Under the pieces are notes generated by a model. That model saw nothing but the letters and a program-made list of their open reading frames with translations. It had not been told where the DNA came from and did no database searches. This document shows, one piece after another, positions 43,093-55,156 of a stretch of 64,000 bases of DNA; the first letter of the stretch is position 1, and each line of letters begins with the position of its first letter. The position numbers and the translations under genes were made by a program. The DNA is from Neovahlkampfia damariscottae (Eukaryota; Heterolobosea; Selenaionea; Neovahlkampfiida; Neovahlkampfiidae), in assembly GCA_016618085.1 (NCBI GenBank), contig JABLTG010000070.1:1-64000 (forward strand), given 5' to 3'.

Positions 43093-45462
43093 TTATTTAA
43101 TTAAAACAATCAATTCATTCAAAGAAACAGGTTCATAATTATTTTGATTTTTTTTTGCGTAAATAATTTCATTATCAATATACAAAGGAACCCCACCAAA
43201 TAAGTACAATTGTTTTCCTAAATATTTTTGAGTTCCCTTTGGTTCAAATAATATATTCTCCTCTGCGGCAAATTGTTCCAGTAATTCTCTGAAGGATAAA
43301 TCTTGTGTTTTTGGTTTCAATTTTTCAAATTTCTTTTCATATTTTTCCTTCTTTTCTTCAAGTATAATTTCTTGATTGGATAGCGCTTGATTAATCATAT
43401 CTAGACCTTTATTAAAAAGTGATTGAATTCTTTCATTTTCTAAAAAACTCTCTGGGAAGATTTGTTTCCAACCATTATACCAATTCAAGATTTCATTAAA
43501 ATTTGGTTCATTATTTAACCATTTATATAAAACTAAAGTCCATTTTGTAAAAAATTCTTGTTCAAAAATTGAAATGAATAATGAATTTGGTATTAATGTA
43601 TTCCATTTTAAAACATTCAAAAATGGTTCGATCTTTTGATTTGCTGGATTAATTTCAAATTCTTTTGATAAGAAATTGATTAATTTTGGTAAAATTGAAA
43701 TATTTAAAATTTTCAAAAAATAATCGTCTCCACTAATAGCTGGAATTCCATCAATATTTTGTTGATATGATTGGCTAGGAAATATTTCTTTCCAAATTTT
43801 CATATATTTATAAATTGATAAATCATCACCTGGACTCCATGCTTCTTCATTCAAAAATCTTATAATTTTATTCTTGATCAATTCAAAATGACCAAAAACT
43901 TGAAATTTTAAACCTAATAATGGCATCCAATCTAAAATCAAAGAATGTATAATATCCTTCTTTGGATTCCATTCTTCAATCAACGTTTTTATCTTTGGAA
44001 TTACAATTTTATCAAAAATTGAATTCAATAAATTCTCCGTCAGTAAATTCTTCCAAACTTTAAAATATTTCAAAATTTTTGTTGTTTCTTCTTTTAAATT
44101 AGATTCAAATAGACTCCTCCTCAAAATTGGTAAAATGACTTCATTCAATAAAATTTCATAATCTGTTTCGGAACTAAATAATTTTTTAAAAAATTTGATT
44201 TTTTCAATTCTTTTAGGTTCTTCAAATGGCTTCCAAGTTTCATATTCTTTCTTTAAATTTGGTTGAATTATCGATAAAAGGCATTTTGAAATTTTAAACT
44301 TTTCATAAGTTTGTGGGTAATTCATTTGAAAAAATTCAAAATTTTCTTTTAATTCTTCTAAATCAATTTCATCTTTATCTTCTTCTTTCATTTTTATGTA
44401 ATAATCATTAATTACTTTCAAAATGTTGGATAATTCCTTTTTATCTTTTCTTTGTTTTTCAATTCTATTCGCCAATTTTAATTTTTCTGATTCCAAAAAA
44501 ATCATTCTTTCTTTTGCTAATTTAATGTTTTTATCAGTTTCTTGAATTGAATTTTCTGATAAATTAACCAATTGATTAATATTGTATTGCAATTCAGGGA
44601 GTATTCTTGATAATGAATTTTTTTGATTAAATGAAATATCTTTTGAACTTGTTAACACTTTTGTTTGAGGTCCTGTCATATCGATGATTTCACTAACTAT
44701 AGGTTGTAATATAGTTTTCTGATCAACCAATTCATCCGCTGTAATATATTTCACCTTTGTTTTTTTTCGATTTTTTTTCCAATTGTCCTCACGTGAAGGC
44801 AATTCCAATTTGGCTTTTCTTTCTGCTTCCAATTTTTCCTTTTCTAATTTTGAATCATCACTGATAATTTCACCTCTTCCTTTATCAGTCACCACCATTT
44901 GAATTGGATTTACAATACCATCTTCAGCTTTACCGAGACCTTTATCATAATTGAAACCCATATTCAACATCATGTTTAAAACATTTTTACCAACTTTTTC
45001 ATCTAAAAAACCAGCATATTCTTTGTCTCTTTTTGGTTGGTTCTTGATAGACTCTTCTTCTTTTTTTTCTTCTAATTTTCTTTTTTTTCTTTCAGATTCT
45101 TTTCGTTGATTTTTTGGTTCAATTACTGAAAAGTTAGATGTTTTTTCTTCTTGTGGTTTGGTTTCTTCTTTTTTTTTGCTTCCAAAAAGTGAACTAAAAT
45201 CTGCATTGGATAGAGGTTTCTTTTTGGCATGTTTCAAAGCTAAATCTTCTTCTTCTATTATATATTCTTCAGTTTCATTAAAATTTTCTTCTTCTTCTTC
45301 CATTGCATCTTCAGTTTTTTTTTCATCTTCATCTGAGGTTTGGTTTTTTTCTTCATTGATTGAACTTGCCATGAAGGAAATTCCTTTTGTGTAATCTTTT
45401 TCTTCTGACTTTTTTTGTTGAGAAAAACCTCTGAACGGAACAAACTCATCGTCATCCCACAT
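43093..45462 (-). CDS. TFIP11: TFIP11/NTR1/STIP spliceosome disassembly factor
   Basis: G-patch partner of the DHX15/Prp43 helicase that dismantles the intron-lariat spliceosome. 789 residues in a single exon, notable where most genes carry introns. An acidic, Lys-rich N-terminus is followed by a G-patch near residue 160 (MLNMGFNYDKGLGKAEDGI), a coiled-coil region, and the long GCFC/TIP-type helical domain with repeated W-x-P and LLG-type motifs (ILDWMPLLGLKFQVFG, WNTLIPNSLF, WYNGWKQIFP). The C-terminus resembles the TFIP11 end (FRELLEQFAAEENILFEPKG). ATTGG at 45502-45506. Confidence 0.93.
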   Translation of the reverse strand: MWDDDEFVPFRGFSQQKKSEEKDYTKGISFMASSINEEKNQTSDEDEKKTEDAMEEEEENFNETEEYIIEEEDLALKHAKKKPLSNADFSSLFGSKKKEETKPQEEKTSNFSVIEPKNQRKESERKKRKLEEKKEEESIKNQPKRDKEYAGFLDEKVGKNVLNMMLNMGFNYDKGLGKAEDGIVNPIQMVVTDKGRGEIISDDSKLEKEKLEAERKAKLELPSREDNWKKNRKKTKVKYITADELVDQKTILQPIVSEIIDMTGPQTKVLTSSKDISFNQKNSLSRILPELQYNINQLVNLSENSIQETDKNIKLAKERMIFLESEKLKLANRIEKQRKDKKELSNILKVINDYYIKMKEEDKDEIDLEELKENFEFFQMNYPQTYEKFKISKCLLSIIQPNLKKEYETWKPFEEPKRIEKIKFFKKLFSSETDYEILLNEVILPILRRSLFESNLKEETTKILKYFKVWKNLLTENLLNSIFDKIVIPKIKTLIEEWNPKKDIIHSLILDWMPLLGLKFQVFGHFELIKNKIIRFLNEEAWSPGDDLSIYKYMKIWKEIFPSQSYQQNIDGIPAISGDDYFLKILNISILPKLINFLSKEFEINPANQKIEPFLNVLKWNTLIPNSLFISIFEQEFFTKWTLVLYKWLNNEPNFNEILNWYNGWKQIFPESFLENERIQSLFNKGLDMINQALSNQEIILEEKKEKYEKKFEKLKPKTQDLSFRELLEQFAAEENILFEPKGTQKYLGKQLYLFGGVPLYIDNEIIYAKKNQNNYEPVSLNELIVLIK

Positions 45463-45716
45463 TTGTTGGAATTTGTTGTGATTGAAGGAATAAGTGAAAT
45501 GATTGGATAAAATATACAAAAACAAAAGAATAAATTTTCAGAATTTTTTGAATAAAAAATCCATACTGTAAAAACCATCAAAAAAATCCAGATTTGATTG
45601 GTCAAAAAGGACCATTCAAAAATCAGCACGTTAAAAATGAAATAATTCAATTGGACATTTAAAAAATAAACAAAAGTTCTTATAAAAAAAAATTTTTAAA
45701 TTACATTACAAACAAA

Positions 45717-47557
45717 TTATTTCTTTTCTTTAGGTGATTTTTTTTCTCCTAACTGAATCAAAGCAAGAGCATCTTTATAAATTTCGTCTCTAATTTCATT
45801 TGTAACATTTGTGTCATTTTTCTTTTCAGATGAATTAACAGCTTTTGGAGTTACGACATGTGTATTGAACTCTTTAAAGTTCCTTTTTTCAAATGGCTTC
45901 AAAGTAATTCCCTTAAAAAAAAAATGTCAAAAAAAATTTTAAAAACGAACATTTGAAGTCATTTTGTTTGTATCTTGTAATTGTGTATCAAACAGTCTTC
46001 TTTGACGTTCAATTGTTTTTCCACGTGAATCTAAATTTTCTTTATCAGGTTTTATTTGAAATTTTGAAGTTGAAACTTGAGGTAAAGGTGAATAGTTCAA
46101 GAGTTTTCTGGCATTTGGACTTGGACGTGAAAGTTCTTGAACTTTTCTATTACTTCTCATAATACCTGGTGGTGATTTTATTCTACTTGGAGTAATTGGA
46201 CTAAATAAACTGCCTCTTGGTGAACTTGAAAGTGAAATTCCGTTTCTCATCGGACTCATTCCATAAAATTCCTTAATAGGTGTGTTAGATCCATTTTGTA
46301 AAGACTGTCCAACTCCATGAGTATCAAATGAATCACTTGAAAATCCATAATAAAAATCATTGATATGAAAGGAATCATTTGAAAAACCAGAATGGTCATC
46401 ATGAGATGGACTAAGTGCTGTAGATCCTAAGTTTTGAAATTGAGCAATATTTTGAAATCTGTCAATGGATTCTAAAGAGTCTAAACTGTTGTGTGAATCT
46501 TGTGAAAAACTCATGAATGAAGTTGGTTTACGGAATTCTTCTTCTTCCTTTTTAATTGCTACTGCTGAAAAAATGTTAAAAATATGATTCCATGACGTAC
46601 CTTTTTTCTTTGGTTTTTTTGTTTTTTCTTTTTCTGTTTTATTTTGTTTTTGTATTGGTTTTGGTGATGATTCTTTTGCTTTTCCTTTTCTTCTCATTGT
46701 AGAATTCCAGTGGTTTTTAATTGCATTGTCAGTTCTTCCTGGTAAAAGTTTGGCAATTTGAGCCCATTTATTTCCAAGTCTAGCATGAGCTTCAGTTATA
46801 ATTTGATCTTCTTCATCAGTCCATGGTGATTTTTTAATGTTTGGATTCAAATGATTATGCCATCTCTCTCTACATTGCTTTCCAATTCTTCCAGGTAAAT
46901 ATGAAGCTATCAATGACCATTTTTTAGCACCATGTTCTGTGACGAGCTGTACAACTTTATCATCTTCTTCTTGAGTCCATGGTCCTTTAACTAAATCAGG
47001 ATTTAATACTTTTTGCCACCTGTGAAGACATTGAACATCTGTTGAAAAAAAAATTAATTTTTGTTTTTGTTTACCTGTTCTGTCTGGAAAGTTCTCAGCA
47101 ATTGTTTTCCAATTCTTTCCTTGATGAAGCATAACTGCTGCCCTAAGTGTATTATCCTCTTCTTGTGTCCATTTTCCTCCTTTATATTTTTCGTCATCTT
47201 CATCATAGTCTGAACAACAACTGAAAAAAAAAAATCAATGATGAAAATGCACCTCTTACCCTTCATCCATATTTTCCATAAAATCTTGTCGTTCTGGAGA
47301 TTCGCTATTTTTTTTGAAAGTGTCTCTCTGAACTGAACCAAAGTAATTTGGAACTGAACTTTGAATGAGATTTGATTCTGGTGTTTTTTCTGTCTTGAAA
47401 GATGTTTGTTGTATAAAGCTGTGAAAAAAAATTAGTTCAGTTGGAAGAGACGGTCTTACTTGTTTTTAAGTTGTTGTTGTAGTTGTGTTGGTATTGTTGA
47501 CGTTGATCCACCTTGGAACTTTGGCATGGGTGAAGGACTTTTGTTGTGGTGAGTCAT
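45717..47557 (-). CDS. Three-repeat MYB transcription factor (MYB3R type)
   Basis: Six exons (47557-47460, 47418-47260, 47220-47075, 47038-46601, 46564-45951, 45911-45717), introns 36-41 nt, give 549 residues. R1 ([15 protein letters not shown] ... [13 protein letters not shown]), R2 ([19 protein letters not shown] ... [10 protein letters not shown]) and R3 ([19 protein letters not shown] ... [10 protein letters not shown]) are all complete. A long Ser/Asp-rich region follows with SP/TP sites ([21 protein letters not shown]) that could be CDK targets. MYB3R proteins control G2/M genes in plants and B-MYB does so in animals. An E2F/CCAAT/AACGG cluster lies upstream. Confidence 0.93.
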
Positions 47558-47647
47558 TGTATGAGGTTTGTAACGTTCAACTTTCAAAGTTACTTTGGAT
47601 TGATTGAGAAAAAGCCAATGAAATCGAGGGATTAAGGAAAAAAAATT

Positions 47648-47673
47648 ATTGGCGGGAAATTAAAAAACGGCTA
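47648..47673 (-). promoter_or_regulatory. CCAAT, E2F-like and MYB-type site cluster before the MYB gene
   Basis: ATTGG (47648-47652) overlaps GGCGGGAAA (47651-47659), an E2F/DP consensus when read as TTTCCCGCC. Seven bases on lies AACGGCTA (47666-47673), matching the MYB-binding MSA core AACGGYYA. The cluster ends about 90-115 nt before the ATG at 47557, which suggests cell-cycle control with MYB feedback (inference). Confidence 0.45.
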
Positions 47674-48393
47674 ATTTTATGACAGCCAATCAAAAATAAT
47701 ACAAAAAAAAAAAACGTTAAAAGAACAATTTTTTTTTTTGTATTTCTAGCATTTAAAAGTAAAAATATCCATAATGATTCAAAATAAGCTGAAAAAATTA
47801 AATTTTTTAAAAAACTTACCGTTTAATTTTTTTTTTTTCAAAAAAAAAAACTGACCATCCTAAGCAGAACAAAGTGATACTAGCAACCTCCAGCAACTAA
47901 GAACCGTTTAAAATGCATTTTTTTATTTCAGGTTTTTGAGCCTCGTATCCTGTTTCTTCTTTCCATGTTGGTTGTAAGCATTGAATGTTGATTATCCATT
48001 GATTTTGAGTTGTTTCCTCCACTACTGAATTTTATTTGTCTAAATCCATTTTCACTTGAACGTTGTAAATCTTTTTCGTTAAAGAAACGAGTTAACGATT
48101 GGTTATTGTTGACCAATAATATTATTTAACCAATAAAACTTGAAAACCAATCAAAAATTACTCAATTTTTCACAATAAAAAGATGGAACAAACATTCAAT
48201 TTCACAATTTTTGATGGTGATTCTTCTAAAGATGATTTGTACCATACTGGTTTATTTTGAACCGTTCTGATCACCAAAACAAGTGGAATATTTTTGACTT
48301 TGTTTTAAATATTCTTTTCCTTGTTCAAACAAATTTATGAATAAAAAATATTGGATGAAAAAAATCAAAAAAGAAAATAAAATGTTTAACAAA
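47674..48393. other. Intergenic region
   Basis: Holds four CCAAT/ATTGG motifs near 48105-48165. It also has an ATG-less minus-strand reading frame (48116-47928) and a 25-codon plus-strand frame at 48183 (MEQTFNFTIFDGD). Neither frame is convincing as a gene. Poly-A/T runs fill the remainder. Confidence 0.4.
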
Positions 48394-51300
48394 TTATTTT
48401 GGCTTATCCACTTTCTTTTTATCATCTTTAATTTCTTTCACTGAACCATCTTTTCCAATCGAAAAATGATATATTTTTTGATTTTTATTCTTTGGTTTTT
48501 CTTCACTTTTTTTTGAGGAATCTTTAGGCAATGAATCAATTAAAAGTGGTTTTTTTTCTGATTTTGGGGAGACGGATGTTTTTGAATTTCTTTTTTCTTT
48601 TGGGTCTGGTTTTAATTGATCTTTTGGAATCCTAATAGGTTCACGTGAATAATCTTTAGGGATTCTTTTAGAATTTGTTTCAGACACATTTCCTTTAGAA
48701 TCAACAGGTATCAACCTTTTATCAATTTTTGGTAAATTATCTTCAGAATTCTTTTTTGATGGAGTTTTCGTTTCCGAATACTTTTGTCTTTTGACTTCTT
48801 TTTTAATTTCAATCTCAGTTCTTGAATCTATTTTCTTGGTTGGTTTAGGTTCTGGAGTTGATTTTTTTGGAAATTTATCAATTAACTTTTTTTTTGATTC
48901 ATTTTCAGTTTTTGGTGTCTTCACAATTTCATCAATTTCTTCTTGAGATTCTCCTTTGATGATGAAATCAACTTTTGGAAATTTCATTTTTACTAATTCT
49001 TTTGCAGATCGTAAATCAACAATATAATGTGAAATTGTTTGATATTTCAAAGAAACAGGTCTTTGGAAGATATAACCAGATGGATTTCCGTCAATAACAT
49101 TCCCAATGAAATACAAATAAAATAAGTCTTTTAAAATTTCTGCAGATTTCCATTCCAATGCTGAAATTTCAACTGATGACTTCATAATTTTTGATGATTT
49201 CAATTCAATAACTCTATCAACTTTATTTGTATTTGGATTCAATGTTAAAATATCAAATCCAACACTTTGAACTGATACACCTTTTGCGAATAATAATTTC
49301 AAAAAGGAATCAATAAATGTATTTTTTCTTGCTTGTGAAATTTTATCAGGTGTTGAAACATCAAAGATTACATCTGTACTTTTTACCTTATTTTCAAAAA
49401 TGGTTGCTTTTGAATTTATTTTTTTCATTCTGTTTAATTCAAACGACAACGCCAATTTCATTCCAATTTGATCAATTTTAATTGATGTTTTTTCGTCTGG
49501 TCTGAATATGGAATCTTCATTTGTTGGAATATTTCTAAAAGGATTGATTTGTTGACGTTCTCCTCCTGATTTTTCTTTTGAATTTTTCGAATCTTTTTTT
49601 TTTGGTTTGATCTCAATTTCTTCCAATACTGATTCATCAAATTTATACTTAAATTCATTTTCTCCAACCTTTAATATTGTTTGAGGTTTTGGGGGTGATT
49701 GTGTTTCAGGTTTTGGTTTTGGTTTTGATTCTTCAATAATTGGAGTTGGTTGAATGAATTGAATACCAATTTGTTCAAGTTTCTTTGCATTTGTTGGTAG
49801 TTCAATTGATTTTTCTTTTGGTTGAACTTCTTTAGTTTGTTTCATTTTTTCTTTTTTTTCTTTATTCCATCTTTCTAATAAATTTTGATCACCATGACTT
49901 TCAACTTTAAAAGCATCATAAAGAGAAGGATCATGAATATCAACCGACTCTTCATCAGATTCTTCATCAAATAATCCATAATTCTTTGATTGTTTTGGAA
50001 TTGGATCGATTCCAATGAACTTCATATATTCTTCTTCATCCAAAAAGAAAATTGCAAATAAAAAACTTTTGAATTCTTTTTGTTTTGAAGTATCAAACAA
50101 ATAGGAAAATTCTGATAAAATAGCATTATCTGATTTTGATTTTTCATGAATGAAAAGAATTTTTGAATTTGAGTCATATTTTACAGACGAATTTTTTTCA
50201 ATTTTAAAGTCATTAATTTGATAAGTTGTTTTAATCTTTTCATTTGTGAATTTACATTCAAAAGATTTGTTCAATTCTCTAAAATAATTATCTGATTTAA
50301 ATTTTTCGTATGAGTAATAATCTGTGTGATAAAAATATCTTTCGATATATTGTAACAAAGATTTCAATCTTAAAGTAGTTGTTTTATCACTTTTTGCATT
50401 TTTATCTTTTTGAATTTGAATTTCAGTTGATGTTGAAATCTTTGGTATTTTCGAAATTCTTATGAGATTTTGAAGTTTATTTTGTTCATTTGTAATATCA
50501 AAGAATGGAACTAAATCTTTAAATTTTGTGAATAAATCATTATCATCATTTAAATATACTTTTTTAGTGGTGCAGTTCATCATTCCCTTGGTTGTCATAA
50601 TAAAAGGTTCTTCCTTTATTGCTTTTGATAACCAAGAAGTATTGATCGCATCAATTTCTCTTTTGCTTTCTAAACATTCATCAATTTTATAATAAATTTG
50701 CAAGACATTATCCCTTGCGTTCTGTGTTAATTCTTTGTCTTTGAATTCAATTGCTATATCTTTCAAAACATTCACAACATCTTTTAACGGTCTTTCCTTC
50801 ATAACTCCAATTGAAATTAAAAATCCTTTGATATTGCTTTCATGTTGATTGAATAATGATTCTAATGCCGGAATATCTGATCTTTCAAACAAAGTTTTAT
50901 CTTGAGTCCAAAATAATTCATTTGAATAAAACCAGTGGTTATTAATGAAGAGCAACTTATCTTTTGTGAATGCATCTTTTAAATTTTCTTTTTTCTTTTT
51001 TTTTGATCTGAAGATGACATCTTTGTTGTTATGAGTGCAATGATCAACAAATTCAATGGTTTCAAATTCTAAAGTATTGAAATTTGAAATCAATTTTATG
51101 ATGACGAAACATTGTGAATAAATTTGTTCTTTTGTTAATTTTGATTTTTTTAAATTTTTTAATCTTTTCAATAATGAAGGAATTGAAAATGTTTTTTGGA
51201 TTTCTAAATATTGTAGAAAATCATCATTTTCAATTTTCTTTTGGTAAAATGGCCAAATTTGTCCATAAGATAAACTTTCACTTCCATAATACATTTCATG

Positions 51301-53859
51301 TGCTTCAACAATTTCTTTATTTGTTGCTTCTAATTTTCTTGTTTTGAGAAAATGGAGAAATGAAGAATCCTCTATTAACTTTGAAATTCCGAAATTTTTC
51401 ACTCTCCCATCTTCTGGATAAATTTTCTTTTCCATTTTTTCCTTGTAATAACTCCAATAATAATCAACAAATTCAAAGCCTAAATAACCTGAAGTTTCAA
51501 AAATTGTTTTTAAATCATTGGAAATGTTAAAATCTTCAACCTTTGCGCCATAGTGTCCAAATTTTTGTTTTTTTGATTCTGTTGCAGATAATGTCGATGT
51601 TGTCATTTCAATCTTTGGGTACATCAAAATTTCGATTTTAAAAAAGAATTCTCTCCATTTTTCAATTTCCCTTTCTTTGGTAATTGAACTAATGGTTTGT
51701 TGTCTTAATTTCCATGAATAATCAAGATATAATTCAGATACAAAAGATCCATTTGGCAATAATTTCATTAAATCTGGTTCTTTGAAATAATAATCTTTTG
51801 AAATATACATTGATGAAGGAGTTTTGAATAATTTCTCTTTGGAGAGTAGTCTAATAACTTCTTTGATTTCACCAATTTCCGATTCAAAGTCATCGATATA
51901 TTCACGAATAAATAGCAAATGATCTAAATTTGCTGTAATACCGATATTTTCATTTCTTCTATACAAAGGTAATATTGAATTTTTTAATATTTTTTCAGGT
52001 GAAGCTTCTTGGATTTCTAGTTTTTTAAAAAAATCTGTGATATCTTGATTTGAAACTCCTTGGTATTTTATACATGAATTTTTAATTATTTCTTATTTGA
52101 ATGAGTTAATAATTATCTTACTCATGGACTTATCAACGTATTCGTATCCTTTCAATGGTAAAAAGATATCTTGAGATTGTGACACTATTTCATCATTTTC
52201 TAAACATATAATTTTTAATTTTTGAAGTTCTTTTAAATTTGTGTCAGTAACTTCACTCAAATGAGCACCGAAAAAACTATAAATGAAATTAAAAAATTAA
52301 AAATCATTCATACGAATATAGCTTATAAAACCATTCATCATCATGTGATTTTACCCATTCTTCATTTTTCAAGCATTTAATTAAATCAAGAATTGAAAAT
52401 GAACTGATTGACAAATGAGCAAGTATTTCTGATGATATCTTTAAATTCGGATGAATATATTCCTTTCCTGCATATTTTAATAATTCTTCATTTTCAACTA
52501 AATCTGTTTCCCCAAATTTTGCATGAATAACTTCATAAGGTTTTTTCCATTTTTCTGATTTTGTCAAAATACATTTAGTAGAACTATGAAATATTAGTTG
52601 TGAACTGGATTACATTAATTTCTTTTGAATTTCAATTTCTTGAGATCTGAAAAATTTATGAAGTGTTCCAATTAATGGAATATAAGAATACCAAGAAAAT
52701 TTCAAAACTTCATCTAATTTAAAGTAATCAACACTTTGAATGAACCCATCAACAATTGAATCTCTAATCCATTTATTCCACTTCTTATCATGAATATCTT
52801 CTCTATTTGAAGTTAAAACAAAATCAGCTTGAATTAAAAATTTGAATCCATATTCTCTGATTGGAAGATAAGCGAAAACTAATTGATCTTTTGAATGTGA
52901 TTCATGATATTCGTTCATTGGAAATGCTAACAATAATTTTGTTTCAAATTGATCAACACGACTTTCTTCTTCTAATCCTTTTGGTTTATGTAAAACAGTC
53001 GAAACAACTTTATAATAACTTTCATGAGCATCTTCATTATCAACTTTTGAAGTCAAAATTATATCAGTTTCATTCATTTTTTTGTATGAATAGGTGACAT
53101 TTTTATTTAAAATTTCATTTTTAATTTGAATGACTTTTAGTTTTCTCAAGAACATTAATGTCTCCATATTGACATCATTTAATAAATTAGATATTTGATT
53201 AATATCTACATTGTCATTAAAAGGCAAATATATGTTTGTTTTGTCAAATTTTTCAATTGGAAAAATTTTTGTTGGATCATCAATCCAATGAGGAACAACA
53301 TATCTAATCAAAATAATTAAAATGAAAAACTGCTACATTACCCAAGGAGATTATTTTTATCTGAGATATCAAATTTAAATTGAAATCCGTTTGATACAAT
53401 CATCGGTTCATTTGTTACTCTAAAACATGATTTAAAACCAATTCCTTTTTCTCCAATATATCCTTCTATCTTTGATTTTGTTGAATTCCCAACGTCACAA
53501 ATAGATATAACGTCTTTTTCTTGAAAACCATTTTCGTTATTGCAAAGAACGATTCCTGATTTTTTGAGCAAAAGCAATAAAGAAGGATTTTCACAAGAAT
53601 AGGAATTATCGTCAGTATTTTGAATTAGTTCAAAAATAAAATGACCTTCTTTTGAATATAAATCGTCTATTTTTGAATTTAGTTTTTTTTTTTTTGAAAT
53701 ACTTGATAAGAGCTTTAGAGCTTTATGAAAAGAAACTTTGAATCCTTGAATGATCTTTGATACTTTTTGGTCAAGTATTTCGATATTTGTGGCCCATTTA
53801 TCGTTTTTTATTTCATTGATCAACTGTTTGGGAGTTTTCGTGCAAACAACTTCCGACAT
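48394..53859 (-). CDS. NO VEIN/sacsin-like GHKL ATPase with DUF3883 domain
   Basis: Five exons (53859-53342, 53303-52614, 52583-52314, 52276-52122, 52091-48394), introns 30-38 nt, give 1776 residues. The N-terminus has a Bergerat-fold ATPase: FELIQNTDDNSY (N box), ISICDVGNSTKS, and GYIGEKGIGFKSCF (glycine lid). A long middle follows. Near residue 1500 a DUF3883-like domain shows GFDILTLN, then VIELKSS, an E-x-K arrangement typical of PD-(D/E)xK folds. The last about 250 residues are Lys/Ser/Pro-rich. Plant NO VEIN has this architecture; function in protists is unknown. ATTGG 6 nt from the ATG. Confidence 0.85.
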
Positions 53860-53864
53860 TTTTG

Positions 53865-53869
53865 ATTGG
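53865..53869 (-). promoter_or_regulatory. CCAAT box 6 nt from the NO VEIN-like start
   Basis: ATTGG at 53865-53869 next to the ATG complement at 53859; another CCAAT at 53974-53978 faces the divergent peptide deformylase gene. Confidence 0.4.
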
Positions 53870-54009
53870 TGGTTTCAAAATGTACCTCAGATCAAAATAA
53901 ATCTGTAATTGATGTATTTAATTTAAGATTATTTTCAATTTTATTTGTATCTTTGAACTTTGAGTTCTCACTGTCCAATCAATTTTTTTGTTGAAGTTTT
54001 TTTGAAGAA

Positions 54010-54636
54010 ATGAGCAAAAAAGCAGAAACAATAAAAGAAATTTTGAAAGTTGGATCAAATAGATTATTAAAAAAATCATCTATTGTGGATATAAAAAAAC
54101 TAAAAAATGTCAAATCTAAAGAATTTGAGTTGATACAAAATTTGAAGACAATTGTCAAACATCATGATGCATATGGAGTTTCATCAATTCAAATAAACTC
54201 GCCAAAAAGAATATTTATTGCTTTAAACCAAGAAAAATATGTAGATTCAAGTGAATACGAAACAGAAGTTTATATAAATCCAAAAATTTTGGAACAGAGC
54301 TCAGAGCTGGAAAGAAATGTCGAAGGATGTCTTAGTGTTCCATAGTATGAAATTAAATATTTTTAAAAAAATATGAATAGTTACTTTGGTATTGTTACAA
54401 GACCAAAAGAAATTTTAGTTGAATACACAAGTGAGTTTGGTGAAAGAATAAAAAAAGAAATGAGCGGATATCCTGCACGTTGTTTTTTGCATGAGTACGA
54501 CCATCTGGAAGGAATTTTGTATTTGGAAAAAATTAAAGATTTTACAAAAGATTTTTTTGCTGAGAATTTGTTGGAGCAATATCTCGATGAAACAGGAGAT
54601 TTGAAGGAAGAACTGAGAGAAATAAAGCAACATTGA
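54010..54636 (+). CDS. Peptide deformylase, mitochondrial type
   Basis: Removes the formyl group from N-formyl-Met of organelle-made proteins. Exons 54010-54344 and 54381-54636 (36-nt intron) give 196 residues. Motif 1 is GVSSIQ instead of the usual GxGLAAPQ. Motif 2 EGCLSVP (metal-binding Cys) is intact, completed across the splice. Motif 3 HEYDH (two His ligands and catalytic Glu) is intact. The first 20 residues lack acids except one or two, consistent with a presequence. The degenerate motif 1 is the only oddity. Confidence 0.94.
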
Positions 54637-54755
54637 TTTATTACTCAAAAACATTTATTCACATAAGGTTCAATTCCAGTAACTTTTTAGAAACTCATTT
54701 TTGAAAATGAAGATAAAATGATTGGTCAAACCCATCTAAAATTAACCTCCAATTG

Positions 54756-54971
54756 ATGTCCACAACTGAAACACAATTACCACAAGAACCGGTTCAACAA
54801 ACTCTGAAGAATACAGAAGTCCATGTGAACATGAGAAAAAATAACATGAATCCAGGACCAAAAAACTTTGATGCAAAAAAAAAAACACCTACAAGTTGGA
54901 TTTCAAACCTTGCTGGATTCAATCCAAACATGGGTGTGTCATTAGTTGATACCAAAACAAAAAAATTCTAA
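54756..54971 (+). CDS. Small hypothetical protein
   Basis: 71 residues: an N-terminal Gln/Thr-rich half, then KKKTPTSWISNLAGFNPNMG. Single exon. ATG 54756 follows an in-frame TTG. ATTGG near 54721 precedes it. No family recognised; composition and a promoter-like site favour a real gene. Confidence 0.5.
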   Translation: MSTTETQLPQEPVQQTLKNTEVHVNMRKNNMNPGPKNFDAKKKTPTSWISNLAGFNPNMGVSLVDTKTKKF

Positions 54972-55156
54972 ACGTGTAATACTAATAAACTATTTTTATG
55001 TTCAATTTTTTTTCGAAGTGTTTTTTTTTGTTGGCTGTGTTAAGAAAAACTATTGTCTTTATTCTTAGAAAATTCCAGTTGTTTGAGAATTGTAGATACC
55101 AGAATGTTTTAAAAACGATTTACATTTTTCCAGAGTTTTCCGAACCAATCACAACA

